Below, piece after piece: positions 25,175 to 33,401 of a stretch of 58,996 bases of DNA; position 1 is the first letter of the stretch, and each line of letters opens with the position of its first letter. The translations under genes were made by a program, and so were the position numbers. The notes beneath the pieces were generated by a model. The model was not told the origin of the DNA, ran no database searches, and was given only the letters and a program-made list of their open reading frames with translations. Source of the stretch: Bacteriovoracaceae bacterium (GTDB lineage: Bacteria; Bdellovibrionota; Bacteriovoracia; Bacteriovoracales; Bacteriovoracaceae); NCBI GenBank assembly GCA_016786485.1, contig JAEUWD010000062.1, positions 1 through 58,996 on the forward strand, in the 5' to 3' direction.

Positions 25175-26854
25175 ATGGAATCATCATTTAAAGTTATTTA
25201 TATGCTTTTTGGCGGGTTAGGAATTTTCTTCTATGGTATGAAGTTATTGTCCGATTCACTTCAGTCGATTGCTGGAGATGTTATTCGACAAATTATTAAT
25301 TCACTAACCTCAAACCGAATTTTTGCGGTTTTAGTTGGATTAGTTGTTACGATGATTATTCAAAGTTCTTCAGTGACGACAGTCATGGTCGTTGGTTTTG
25401 TGAATGCAGGTCTTATGACCTTAACCCAAGCCATCGGTGTTATATTTGGTGCTAATATTGGGACAACGATCACTGGCTGGTTGATTTCAGTGAGTGTGAG
25501 TAAGTACGGTTTAGTTTTTGTCGCTTTAGGTTTTATTCCTGCTCTGTTTGCAACTTCCAATCGTTGGAGACAAATCGGTTATGCATCACTAGGTGTTGGG
25601 ATGGTTTTTATTGGTCTAGAAACCATGTCTGATGCTTTTAAGCCACTTCGAACAAACCAAGAATTTTTAAACAGTATTGCTTATTTTTCCGGGCAAAATT
25701 ACGCTAATTATTTTGCATCCATCATGATGGGTTGTTTGTTAACGATGATTGTTCAATCTTCATCGGCAATGCTTGGGATCACCATTGCGCTTGCTTCTTC
25801 TGGCGTGATCAGTTTCCATACCGCAGTGGCATTGGTTCTGGGAGAAAATATTGGAACGACGATTACGGCGATTCTGGCCAGTATTGGTGCTAATGTGAAT
25901 GCTAAACGCGCGGCTCGTGCTCATGCCACTTTTAATCTGCTAGGTGTATTGATTATTTTCACTGCCATACCTTATTACGTCGAGTTTATCGATTATCTTT
26001 TAGATGGTGTCGCCGACTTCACTTTAAATGATGGGACTAAACCACTTGTGGCAAAACATATTGCTTTGGCCCACTCCATGTTTAATATCACTGCCACCTT
26101 ATGTTTTCTGCCATTCATTAATTATTTAGCGCGTTTTGTAACTAAAATTACTCCCGATAGTAAGATCGGAAAAGATGCTCATCATTTAGTGGTATTGGGT
26201 AATCCAGCTGATATTTTTCCTGCTACTGCCATTGTTCAAGCCATTGAAGAAATGAAAAAATGCAAAGAAATTCTTGATCGGATGTATCGTATGACTAAAG
26301 AATATCTGTCTCAAGATAAGCCAGATGCAAAAATTTTGGCCAAGATTCATGATTATGAAAACATCACAGATAATATTCAAAAAGAAGTCACGGTTTTTAT
26401 CGGTGTCGTGATGGAAAAGAGCTTATCTCATAATCAATCGATTGATGCTCAAGCTATAATTAGAATCGCAGACGAGTTTGAGAGTATTGCTGACTACCTT
26501 GCAAGAACCGCAAATTATTTAGCAAAATATAATCAGAAATTAGCTCTTAATGGAGAAAATAAAGCTGAGTTTATGGAATTTATGGATGAGGTTTGGGAAT
26601 TTACCAATCTTTGTTGTCGCGGACTTAATCAAGTAAGTGTCCATGATTTAAAATTATGTGAACGCACCTCTGAAAAGTTAAGAATTATGGCCGATGGCAT
26701 CCGTGACAAACATATTGATAGAGTGTCAAAAGGAGAATATGATCCTTTATCATCAATGACATTTTCTGATATGGTTGTGGCCGTCAGGAAGATTAGGTCT
26801 CATGCGTTAAATGTGGCGCAAGCGCTTAATCGGATGAATGAAAGAGAAGTATAA
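25175..26854 (+). CDS. Na/Pi cotransporter family protein with PhoU-like C-terminus
   Basis: The 559-residue inner-membrane protein has the duplicated core of the NptA/YjbB family: IIQSSSVTTVMVVGFVNAG and VQSSSAMLGITIALASSG, each followed by a GANIGTTIT or GENIGTTIT motif. It would import phosphate with sodium or export it. The C-terminal 220 residues are helical and PhoU-like (FESIADYLARTANYLAKY). I start at ATG 25175, preceded by AGAGGAATT, rather than at an upstream non-ATG codon. The gene abuts the acyltransferase (TAA then ATG), which suggests one transcript. Confidence 0.92.
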   Translation: MESSFKVIYMLFGGLGIFFYGMKLLSDSLQSIAGDVIRQIINSLTSNRIFAVLVGLVVTMIIQSSSVTTVMVVGFVNAGLMTLTQAIGVIFGANIGTTITGWLISVSVSKYGLVFVALGFIPALFATSNRWRQIGYASLGVGMVFIGLETMSDAFKPLRTNQEFLNSIAYFSGQNYANYFASIMMGCLLTMIVQSSSAMLGITIALASSGVISFHTAVALVLGENIGTTITAILASIGANVNAKRAARAHATFNLLGVLIIFTAIPYYVEFIDYLLDGVADFTLNDGTKPLVAKHIALAHSMFNITATLCFLPFINYLARFVTKITPDSKIGKDAHHLVVLGNPADIFPATAIVQAIEEMKKCKEILDRMYRMTKEYLSQDKPDAKILAKIHDYENITDNIQKEVTVFIGVVMEKSLSHNQSIDAQAIIRIADEFESIADYLARTANYLAKYNQKLALNGENKAEFMEFMDEVWEFTNLCCRGLNQVSVHDLKLCERTSEKLRIMADGIRDKHIDRVSKGEYDPLSSMTFSDMVVAVRKIRSHALNVAQALNRMNEREV

Positions 26855-28609
26855 ATGGAGTTCACTCAGGTCTTAAATACGGTTTTATCCTACCCGAAAT
26901 TAAGCCAAAGACTTATCGAAAAACCTGCTGAGAAAGAACAAGCAGCTAAGCTTTTAAAAGAGATTGCTGGTGATTTTAGTCCCAAACTAGTTGATGCTTG
27001 TATTAAGTTTATTGATGCCACTTTTGCCAGGCTTTACGATGGTGTAAGTTTTGATGTTCCTGAGAATTTTGATCTTAAAAAACTAAGTGAAGAAAATCAC
27101 GTTATTCTTGTTCCTAACCATCAATCACATGCTGACTATATTGCACTTACGTATGTTGTCTATGGAGTCTACTCTTTACCTATTTATATTGCGGGAGGAA
27201 TTAATCTCAACGTTTTTCCCATCGGTAGTTTATTTCGAAAAACGGGCGCTTTTTTTATTCGACGAACTTTCAGTTCAGATATTTTGTATAAATTAGTTTT
27301 TGAAGCTTATGTTTATTCACTTTTGAAAAATGGTTCCATCATTGAATTTTTCTTTGAAGGTGGACGCTCACGTACTGGGAAATTATTGAAGCCAAAGTAC
27401 GGTTTGTTCCAAATGTTACTAGAAGCACACAAGCAACTCGATGATAAAAAGCCCTTAATGTTTATTCCGGTAACGTTGGCGCATGAGCAAGTGCCTGAAG
27501 CGCGTTCACATGCAAAAGAATTATTTGGAGCTAAAAAGAAACAAGAAAGTACTTCGCAATTATTAAAAATCTTTAAAATTTTCAATCGTCAATTAGGTAC
27601 TATTCACGTTCGTTTCAGTCCTGGCATTGTGATTAATGAATATCAGGATTTGAAAAGTGAAGTCCAAAATTTAGCTTTTGATTGTTTCGGTTCGATCGCC
27701 AAAGCGATGCCGATTACGCCGACCGCGATGATTTCGTTAGTCATGTTAAATGAAGCCACTGGAGCTCTAACTTGGGAAGGTATCGAGGAACGAGCACTTA
27801 AAGTTTTACGTTACTGTCGAGCGCTTAAGATTCCTCTTTCCAATTCTCTTAATGAAGAAAAAGAAACTGTTAGTTTAAAACACGCGCTTGAGATCATGGT
27901 TGAAAACGGTAAGATCGATTCGCTTTATAAAGAAAATTTAGGGGAAATTTATTTCCATATTGTTCCGAAAGCTCGAGTCGAGATTCTTTATTTCAAAAAC
28001 ATGATCATTCACCATTTCTTGATTCCAGGAATTATGAACTCGGCGCTGACCAATTTGTTTAATGGAACACTCACTTCAACGCAAGAATTACGTGATTACA
28101 TAACTGAGCAACGCCTTGAACTCAAATATGAGTTCTATCTTCCTTCAGTTAAAGAAATGTTCTTATCGGCGATGGAAATCGTAAACCTGGCTCTAGATGA
28201 GAAAGTTTCAAAACTGGATGACATCCTTAAATTAAGTAAAAAAGAAATTATTAAAGTTGCTAATATTATTAAGCCTTTTTCCACTGCTTTTATCTACTTA
28301 GATGAAGCTTATTATTTGGGAGCTGCTGCGCTCGATTTCCTTCATAATGAGGAATTTTCGAAGCAACGTTTTATTAATGTTGCCCGTGAGCTTTTCGAGT
28401 TAGAGCGTGAGCATGGTCGGGTGGTGAAATATCATGAAAGCTACACCGTCCCAGTCATCGAGAACGTCTTAACCTTTTTCATTAATTTAGGTGCGGTGGA
28501 GAAGAATGAAGCCATTTACAAAGTGGTAAAAGCGCAAGACATTAAAGAATATAAAGATAAATTTGCTAAAGATATCCATGACCAGCTAAGCATGACTTTA
28601 AATGAGTAG
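26855..28609 (+). CDS. PlsB-type glycerol-3-phosphate acyltransferase family protein
   Basis: The enzyme would acylate glycerol 3-phosphate or a related acceptor at the inner membrane in the first step of phospholipid synthesis. The acyltransferase block I is NHQSHADYIAL (HxxxxD, about residues 89-94), block II includes GAFFIRRTF, block III is FFFEGGRSRTGKLLKPKYG and block IV includes MFIPVTLAHE. These are of PlsB rather than PlsC type. At 584 residues it is shorter than Escherichia coli PlsB (807), mostly because the N-terminal region is missing. It starts directly after the transporter stop. The acyl donor is not evident. Confidence 0.88.
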   Translation: MEFTQVLNTVLSYPKLSQRLIEKPAEKEQAAKLLKEIAGDFSPKLVDACIKFIDATFARLYDGVSFDVPENFDLKKLSEENHVILVPNHQSHADYIALTYVVYGVYSLPIYIAGGINLNVFPIGSLFRKTGAFFIRRTFSSDILYKLVFEAYVYSLLKNGSIIEFFFEGGRSRTGKLLKPKYGLFQMLLEAHKQLDDKKPLMFIPVTLAHEQVPEARSHAKELFGAKKKQESTSQLLKIFKIFNRQLGTIHVRFSPGIVINEYQDLKSEVQNLAFDCFGSIAKAMPITPTAMISLVMLNEATGALTWEGIEERALKVLRYCRALKIPLSNSLNEEKETVSLKHALEIMVENGKIDSLYKENLGEIYFHIVPKARVEILYFKNMIIHHFLIPGIMNSALTNLFNGTLTSTQELRDYITEQRLELKYEFYLPSVKEMFLSAMEIVNLALDEKVSKLDDILKLSKKEIIKVANIIKPFSTAFIYLDEAYYLGAAALDFLHNEEFSKQRFINVARELFELEREHGRVVKYHESYTVPVIENVLTFFINLGAVEKNEAIYKVVKAQDIKEYKDKFAKDIHDQLSMTLNE

Positions 28610-28638
28610 TTGCTTGGTTTTTACGGATAGGGTATTAA
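28610..28638 (+). promoter_or_regulatory. Weak candidate promoter of infC-rpmI-rplT
   Basis: TTGCTT (28610-28615, 3 of 6) and TATTAA (28633-28638, 4 of 6) are spaced by 17 bases, in the 65-base gap before infC. The match is modest. The gap is the natural place for the operon promoter. Confidence 0.3.
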
Positions 28639-28674
28639 ATATTAAAAAATTGCGTAAATTCACGGAGGTGGGTT

Positions 28675-29229
28675 ATTTCAGAAGATCGTTTCGAAAGTAA
28701 AAAGAAGTTTGATGGACCAAGGGTCAACGAGCAGATTCGTGTACCCGAAATCAGACTAGTTGGTGATGATGGTCATGCTTATGGTGTTGTGACCATGGAG
28801 CAGGCAAAAATCATTGCTCGAGAAGCTGGATTAGACCTCGTAGAAGTATCGCCCGCGGCTAAGCCACCGGTGGTAAAGCTGATTGATTACGGTAAGTTTA
28901 AGTACCAAATGCAGAAGAAGGCCAGTGAGGCCAAGAAGAAGCAAACGGTAGTGGATATCAAAGAAATTAAGCTACGTCCGACGATTGATACTCATGATTT
29001 AGAAGTAAAAATGAAGAAAGCCTATAGTTTCCTGGATGACGGGGATAAGGTGAAGTTGTTGATGCAATTTAGAGGTCGTGAATTGGCCCATAAAGATATC
29101 GGATTAGAGCGCTTTAATAGCATCATTAAGCAAATTTGCGAGTACGGGGCCGAGATTGATCAGCCGGCCAAGTTCATGGGTAGTCGAATCGCAGTTATGC
29201 TTAGTCCGAGCGCTAAGAAGAAAAAATAA
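28675..29229 (+). CDS. infC: Translation initiation factor IF-3 with an ATT (AUU) start codon
   Basis: IF-3 checks the start codon and keeps 30S subunits free. The first ATG in frame (28789) falls inside the N-domain, so the gene must start earlier. The codon at 28675 is ATT, preceded by GGAGGTG at good spacing, and the upstream 38 codons encode the expected VNEQIRVPEIRLVGDDG segment. No ATG, GTG or TTG occurs in frame at a plausible place. The AUU start is the known autoregulatory device of infC in Escherichia coli. The C-domain has VKLLMQFRGRELAHKD. Length 184 residues fits. It heads infC-rpmI-rplT. Confidence 0.93.
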   Translation: MSEDRFESKKKFDGPRVNEQIRVPEIRLVGDDGHAYGVVTMEQAKIIAREAGLDLVEVSPAAKPPVVKLIDYGKFKYQMQKKASEAKKKQTVVDIKEIKLRPTIDTHDLEVKMKKAYSFLDDGDKVKLLMQFRGRELAHKDIGLERFNSIIKQICEYGAEIDQPAKFMGSRIAVMLSPSAKKKK

Positions 29230-29345
29230 ACAAACACTCGATTTAGCAGGTGATTTTTACTCGGATTGAAGGGAAAGCTGTTTGACTTTCGCATTAATCA
29301 TGGTAATTATCTCCCTCTATATTTTGAAACTGATGGAGTTATCTC

Positions 29346-29549
29346 ATGCCTAAGATGAAGACTAAAAGAGCCGCTGCAAAACGATTTAAAATCACTGCTA
29401 ACGGTAAGATTAAAATTAAGATGTCTGGTTTACGTCATATTTTGACTAAAAAATCACGTAAACTTAAGCGCGGAAAAAGAGGCGCTAACTATGTTCATCA
29501 AGCAGATGAGAAGCAACTATTTAGAACACTTCCATACGCTGGAGTGTAA
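29346..29549 (+). CDS. rpmI: 50S ribosomal protein L35
   Basis: The 67-residue, very basic protein matches L35: [20 protein letters not shown] at the start, [12 protein letters not shown] in the middle and a C-terminal segment ending in [10 protein letters not shown]. It packs against 23S rRNA. GGAG lies 9 bases upstream of the ATG. The usual infC-rpmI-rplT order is kept. The 116-base gap after infC is long for this operon and may hold a control structure bound by L20, as in other bacteria, but I could not find a convincing pseudoknot by eye. Confidence 0.96.
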   Translation: MPKMKTKRAAAKRFKITANGKIKIKMSGLRHILTKKSRKLKRGKRGANYVHQADEKQLFRTLPYAGV

Positions 29550-29581
29550 TTTAATAAGAACTATTGCCCTGGTGGTTAAGT

Positions 29582-29598
29582 GAAACCCTAACGGTTTC
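29582..29598 (+). promoter_or_regulatory. Small hairpin in the rpmI-rplT spacer
   Basis: GAAACC (29582-29587) and GGTTTC (29593-29598) can pair around a five-base loop, followed by a run of C residues. It sits about 25 bases before the rplT start. It could be part of an L20-binding control element or simply a spacer. This is a weak call. Confidence 0.25.
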
Positions 29599-29622
29599 CC
29601 CCCTTGGTGAAGAGGAGATAAT

Positions 29623-29967
29623 ATGGCTCGCGTTAAGAGAGGGTTTAAGGCCCGCAGAAGAAGAAACAAGATTTTAAAAATGGCCAAAGGTTTTCACTTT
29701 GACCGTCGTAACAAGTTCAGAATGGCGAAAGCTACTGTTGAACGTGCTATGGCCTACATGTTCAAAAGTCGTAAATTCCTTAAAAGAGATATGCGCAAGC
29801 TTTGGATTCTCAGAATCAACGCTGGTGCTCGTATGTTAGGCACGTCTTATTCAAGACTGATCAATAAACTCAAGGTTAATAACATTGAACTTAACCGTAA
29901 AATGTTATCAGAAATGGCTTCAAGAGACTTTAATGGTTTCAAGGCATTGGTTGAGTCACTAAACTAA
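29623..29967 (+). CDS. rplT: 50S ribosomal protein L20
   Basis: The 114-residue basic protein is L20, needed early in 50S assembly and the usual repressor of its own operon. The start MARVKRGFKARRRRNKILKM is diagnostic, and LWILRINAGARMLGTSYSRL matches the globular domain. AGAGGAG precedes the ATG. A strong terminator follows 24 bases after the stop. In many proteobacteria pheS, pheT, ihfA and a merR gene follow. Here pheST is absent from the position. Confidence 0.97.
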   Translation: MARVKRGFKARRRRNKILKMAKGFHFDRRNKFRMAKATVERAMAYMFKSRKFLKRDMRKLWILRINAGARMLGTSYSRLINKLKVNNIELNRKMLSEMASRDFNGFKALVESLN

Positions 29968-29991
29968 GACATTTTGTTACATATTTTAGAG

Positions 29992-30028
29992 CGCCCATCA
30001 GAAAAACTTCTCGATGGGCGTTTTTTTT
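29992..30028 (+). terminator. Rho-independent terminator after rplT
   Basis: CGCCCATC (29992-29999) pairs with GATGGGCG (30013-30020), with a 13-base loop, followed by eight T residues (30021-30028). This ends the infC-rpmI-rplT transcript, so ihfA needs its own promoter downstream or depends on read-through. Confidence 0.9.
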
Positions 30029-30105
30029 ATAGCATCTGATTTGGTTGTCTGCTAACCTATTGGAATAAGGGCAGAAATGCATGATTAATTCACGGAGGGA
30101 TTAAG

Positions 30106-30492
30106 ATGAGCATGACAAAAGCAGATATTGTCGAAAGAGTTTATAAGGAAGCTGGTTTTTCTAAGAAGGAAGCGGCTGAACTTGTCGATCTCGTCTTTGA
30201 TGTTATTAAAGATACATTATCCAAGGGTGAAAAAGTAAAAATCTCAGGGTTTGGGAACTTTTCAATACGTGATAAATCAACTCGTGTTGGTCGTAACCCT
30301 CAAACTGGTGATGCTATGAATATTACAGCACGTCGGGTTTTAACTTATAAGCCATCACAAATTCTCAAAGAAGATATTACTGAACGTTTTGGGCATCGAA
30401 TTGACCAGAATGGTAAAGAAGATACTTCAATTCCACCAAAAGAGGGAAAACCAAAAGCACTAAGCTCGTTCCTTCAAGGTCACGAAGAATAA
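30106..30492 (+). CDS. ihfA: Integration host factor alpha subunit
   Basis: IHF bends DNA sharply as a heterodimer with IhfB. The body matches IhfA: MTKADIVERVYKEAGFSKKE, ISGFGNFSIRDKSTRVGRNP (with the intercalating Pro on the beta arm in RNPQTG) and the RRVLTYKPSQILKEDI end. At 128 residues it is about 30 longer than usual. The extra C-terminus (about residues 99-128) is charged and Pro/Lys-rich and probably disordered. GGAGG lies just upstream of the ATG. The merR-type gene follows after 9 bases, as in many proteobacteria. Confidence 0.94.
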   Translation: MSMTKADIVERVYKEAGFSKKEAAELVDLVFDVIKDTLSKGEKVKISGFGNFSIRDKSTRVGRNPQTGDAMNITARRVLTYKPSQILKEDITERFGHRIDQNGKEDTSIPPKEGKPKALSSFLQGHEE

Positions 30493-30501
30493 GGATTTGC
30501 C

Positions 30502-31023
30502 ATGGAAGTTTCCGTAAATTTGCCCGCGAAGAGTTTGTTTCGTTTTGGGGAAGTGGCTTCGATCGCCGGTGTTAAGCCCTATGTTCTAAGATTTTGGGAA
30601 ACTGAATTTGAGCAAATCACGCCGTCGCTCGGGCATGATGGCGAGAAGCTCTATGAGAAAAAAGACCTCGAAACTATTATTCAAATCAAGAATCTATTGT
30701 TTGAGCATAAACTGACTATTCCTAAGGCCCGACAACTTTTAGGTCAGAAAGAAACTCAACCAACGGCGGTTGACCCACGTGTATTGGAAGCGGTTGTGAG
30801 TAGTGAAGTCGAAGCTGAAGTGGAAAGAGTTATTTCAGAAATTCCTGAAGTTAAAGTGGTAACGGTGGTTGAAGCTGCGCCAGTTTCTATTCCGGAAGTT
30901 GTGATAGCTGCACCTGCTGAGGCACCGGCCAAAGTTGAAATGAATCAAGACGTTTATTTATCTTTGAAAGAAACGCAAGCGTTGATTCAAGAGATCAAGA
31001 AACAACGTAACTGGCTCAATTAG
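30502..31023 (+). CDS. MerR family transcriptional regulator
   Basis: The 173-residue protein has an N-terminal winged helix-turn-helix of MerR type at about residues 10-75: FRFGEVASIAGVKPYVLRFW and the IQIKNLLFEHKLTIPKARQLL helix. After it comes an Ala/Val/Pro/Glu-rich linker (about 90-155) and a short C-terminal helix, LKETQALIQEIKKQRNWLN. No metal-binding Cys set is seen, so it is not a metal sensor. The ihfA-merR pairing is common but the function of this regulator is not known. The 3' end overlaps the convergent ispA gene by 66 bases. Confidence 0.88.
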   Translation: MEVSVNLPAKSLFRFGEVASIAGVKPYVLRFWETEFEQITPSLGHDGEKLYEKKDLETIIQIKNLLFEHKLTIPKARQLLGQKETQPTAVDPRVLEAVVSSEVEAEVERVISEIPEVKVVTVVEAAPVSIPEVVIAAPAEAPAKVEMNQDVYLSLKETQALIQEIKKQRNWLN

Positions 31024-31872
31024 TTTTTTACTCTGAAGATCATTGACTGTTTTTGAAAGATAAATTCCAAAGTATTTTTTAGTTTCTTCCAGCGAGTATT
31101 TACTCATACAATTTTCAATTTGATTTAAAAGATTGATGCTGTAGTCGAGAATTTCATTTGAAGAAGTCATGAAAATATTGGCGGAATCCATCGTGTTATC
31201 AGTAAAATCTGATAAATCATCCAGGATTTGAAAGAGTAGTCCAAGATCTTTTCCAAGACTCCACATTGCCCATTTTTTTTTGAAATCTAGGTTCCCAGCA
31301 ACCGCGGCAGAGAGACAGCTGACTTGAATCAAGCGAGCCGTTTTTAATTCATGCAATTTTAAATATTCAGCGACTGATTTTTGTTTTTCACCTAAGTCCA
31401 TCGCTTGTCCGAGAATCAATCCTTGGGGTCCTAAGTAGCGTGAAAAAATTCGGAGGTATTTATGTATGGGAGAAGCTTTCATTTGAGACAAAAGTTCGTA
31501 AGAAAAATTCAGGAGACCATCGCCCGCCAAAACCGCCTGCCATTCACCAAATTTTTTATGCGTACTTAGTTTGCCTCGGCGATAATCATCGTTATCCATA
31601 CAAGGCAAATCATCGTGTAGAAGCGTGTAGGTATGATGAACCTCGAGTGCCGATGCTAAAAAATAATGGTCAGAGTGATGACGAATCTCGAAGTCATTTA
31701 ACAGCTTTAAAAATAACTGAGGGCGAAACAGTTTACCACTCGGATAGAGCGCATATTGATAGGTTTCAGTAAACCGATGCTTTGGTAAAAAATGGGATAG
31801 ATTTTGGTAAAAATACTCAAATGAAACAGCTGTCATGGGAGTTTTATAGTGAACTCGTGCGAGGTTGTCCAA
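30958..31872 (-). CDS. ispA: Polyprenyl (farnesyl/geranyl) diphosphate synthase
   Basis: This cytoplasmic enzyme condenses IPP with allylic diphosphates. The first Asp-rich motif is LLHDDLPCMDNDD (about residues 85-96) and the second is FQILDDLSDFTD. The chain-length region before the first motif (SALEVHHTYTLL) fits an FPP-type enzyme. At 304 residues it has the usual length. The start is a TTG with GGGAGG five bases upstream, inside the gspN 3' end. A later ATG at 31836 lacks such a site. It is the last gene of the T2SS transcript. The gene symbol is a family-level choice. Confidence 0.85.
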   Translation of the reverse strand: MDNLARVHYKTPMTAVSFEYFYQNLSHFLPKHRFTETYQYALYPSGKLFRPQLFLKLLNDFEIRHHSDHYFLASALEVHHTYTLLHDDLPCMDNDDYRRGKLSTHKKFGEWQAVLAGDGLLNFSYELLSQMKASPIHKYLRIFSRYLGPQGLILGQAMDLGEKQKSVAEYLKLHELKTARLIQVSCLSAAVAGNLDFKKKWAMWSLGKDLGLLFQILDDLSDFTDNTMDSANIFMTSSNEILDYSINLLNQIENCMSKYSLEETKKYFGIYLSKTVNDLQSKKLIEPVTLFLDLLNQRLRFFQR

Positions 31873-32779
31873 TGGTTCCTCCCAGTTTTATCTGGTAAAA
31901 ACCATCTTTTTGAGAGAATTGGGATAAAAACATTTTAAGCAGGGCGAATTTCTCGTCCGCCATCAATTCTTCTGAAATGGCGAGTTCTCCCTTGAGATCA
32001 ATACGTGAGGATGGGATATGACCTTGCACTGGATAAATCATACCTCGAAAGTTCGCTCGTATTGGTGAGCGTTCGTCGCCAATAATCAGCTCTTCTAATT
32101 TGACTTGTGTCGGGTTCATAAGTTCAGCTTTAAGCGAAACGTTTCCAATCGCCAGTTCTGGTATACCTAAAATTAACACAGTTTGGGCCGGAATCATGAG
32201 GTTTTTAGACTTAATTCGAATCAGTGCCTCATCCACTTGGTTATTTTGAAATTGTGCCAATGCCCCAATAATCAAATCGCCATCAATGGTTAACGGTAAA
32301 GAAACAAGTTTTGAAATAGTGTTGAATGAAATGCTTTGATCTTCGATTTTAAAAACCTGACGACCTAAACCAATTGATTGATAAGACTTAATTTTGTCTT
32401 TTTCTATTTGTGTAGCAAGTGAAGTCGATAAGCCAATAGGTGAGAAACTCATCCCTGTGAAATTCAGATTAATTTTTTCAAAATAAAGGTCATTTGATGT
32501 TTTAAAACAGTAAGAGGGAACATTCACATTACTAATGATAACTTTAGGTAAAAAGAACTCGAGATTAAGGCTGCCGTAGCTAATCTTACAACCCGGAACA
32601 TTTTCCAGCGCAGCGTGAATGCCTTGTTCGAATTTTTTAACAAAAGGGAAGTAGAGAAAAAAGCCAAGCACAAACAGAATGCTTGAGCCGATTAAGATTT
32701 GAAAATAAGGTAGTCCCGATAAGTTGTAATCGACCATATCTAATGGATTAGGAGCGGCGTTTTTATTCTTCGCTGTCAT
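31844..32779 (-). CDS. gspN: Type II secretion system protein GspN
   Basis: The 311-residue protein has one transmembrane helix (about 27-47) and a large periplasmic domain. The KISYGSLNLEFFLPKVIISN segment and repeated beta strands with LKGELAIS resemble the AsmA-like GspN found with T2SS genes. GspN is thought to sit at the inner membrane, and its precise role is not settled. It is the last gsp gene: the start overlaps gspM by 17 bases and the end overlaps the prenyl synthase by 29. Confidence 0.8.
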   Translation of the reverse strand: MTAKNKNAAPNPLDMVDYNLSGLPYFQILIGSSILFVLGFFLYFPFVKKFEQGIHAALENVPGCKISYGSLNLEFFLPKVIISNVNVPSYCFKTSNDLYFEKINLNFTGMSFSPIGLSTSLATQIEKDKIKSYQSIGLGRQVFKIEDQSISFNTISKLVSLPLTIDGDLIIGALAQFQNNQVDEALIRIKSKNLMIPAQTVLILGIPELAIGNVSLKAELMNPTQVKLEELIIGDERSPIRANFRGMIYPVQGHIPSSRIDLKGELAISEELMADEKFALLKMFLSQFSQKDGFYQIKLGGTIGQPRTSSL

Positions 32780-33401
32780 CGATAACTTCCGTTTTTCCGA
32801 AGTGAACTACGCGAAAATTTCCGTTCAGCATATTATTTTGACCTTTTGTCACACGAATGGTCGAAATTTTCATTCTTTCTTTAGTTAAAAGTGCGATAAA
32901 AAGTTTGGTTAGTTCATCTGTCGTAAGATTGGTGAATCGAAAATCTCCTTCAGAACGAATAATATTTCCGGCGGTATCTTCACGCACAAAATTACTTACC
33001 TGAATTTTTTCAACATCCACTCCGGCAGTCGTTAAAATTTGTGACAGACGAGAGTTGAAACCAGTTTGGGAATCGACTGGAGTGCTTGAAATAATTTTTG
33101 CCGAAGATTCTTGGATTTGTTTGCTATTTTCAATAATGCTTGAAGCCAGCTTAATAAAGTCTTTGCGGATTTGAATCTGTGAAGTGAGTTGGGTGTTTCC
33201 ATACCAAATAAGCGCAATAATAACCAAAGGTGCACCTAAGAAAACAACGGTCGCTGCAAGCTTAACGAAATCTTTGATTTCGTCATCAATACGAGCAATG
33301 CCTTCTATTAACTGGTTATACTCAGGTTTTGTTTTTAAGACATCAATTTGCGCAAAAATGAAAGTATCGATAGTTTTGAACAGATTTAAAAACTTGTTCA
33401 T
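32763..33401 (-). CDS. gspM: Type II secretion system protein GspM
   Basis: The 212-residue bitopic inner-membrane protein has a transmembrane helix at about 46-67 (VKLAATVVFLGAPLVIIALIWYG) and a helical segment followed by a ferredoxin-like periplasmic fold (about 110-205). GspM pairs with GspL in the platform. The cytoplasmic N-terminus is about 45 residues, longer than usual. The ATG shares a base with the gspL stop (TAATG). Identification rests on the order gspL-gspM-gspN and on topology more than on sequence motifs. Confidence 0.8.
   Translation of the reverse strand: MNKFLNLFKTIDTFIFAQIDVLKTKPEYNQLIEGIARIDDEIKDFVKLAATVVFLGAPLVIIALIWYGNTQLTSQIQIRKDFIKLASSIIENSKQIQESSAKIISSTPVDSQTGFNSRLSQILTTAGVDVEKIQVSNFVREDTAGNIIRSEGDFRFTNLTTDELTKLFIALLTKERMKISTIRVTKGQNNMLNGNFRVVHFGKTEVIDDSEE

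Noticed and set aside
28789-28791. ATG at 28789 as the start of infC
   Set aside because: It would delete about 38 residues of the IF-3 N-domain that are encoded in frame upstream.
29230-29345. L20 control pseudoknot between infC and rpmI
   Set aside because: Gap length and operon context fit, but no convincing pairing was found by eye beyond a four-base CTCC/GGAG match.
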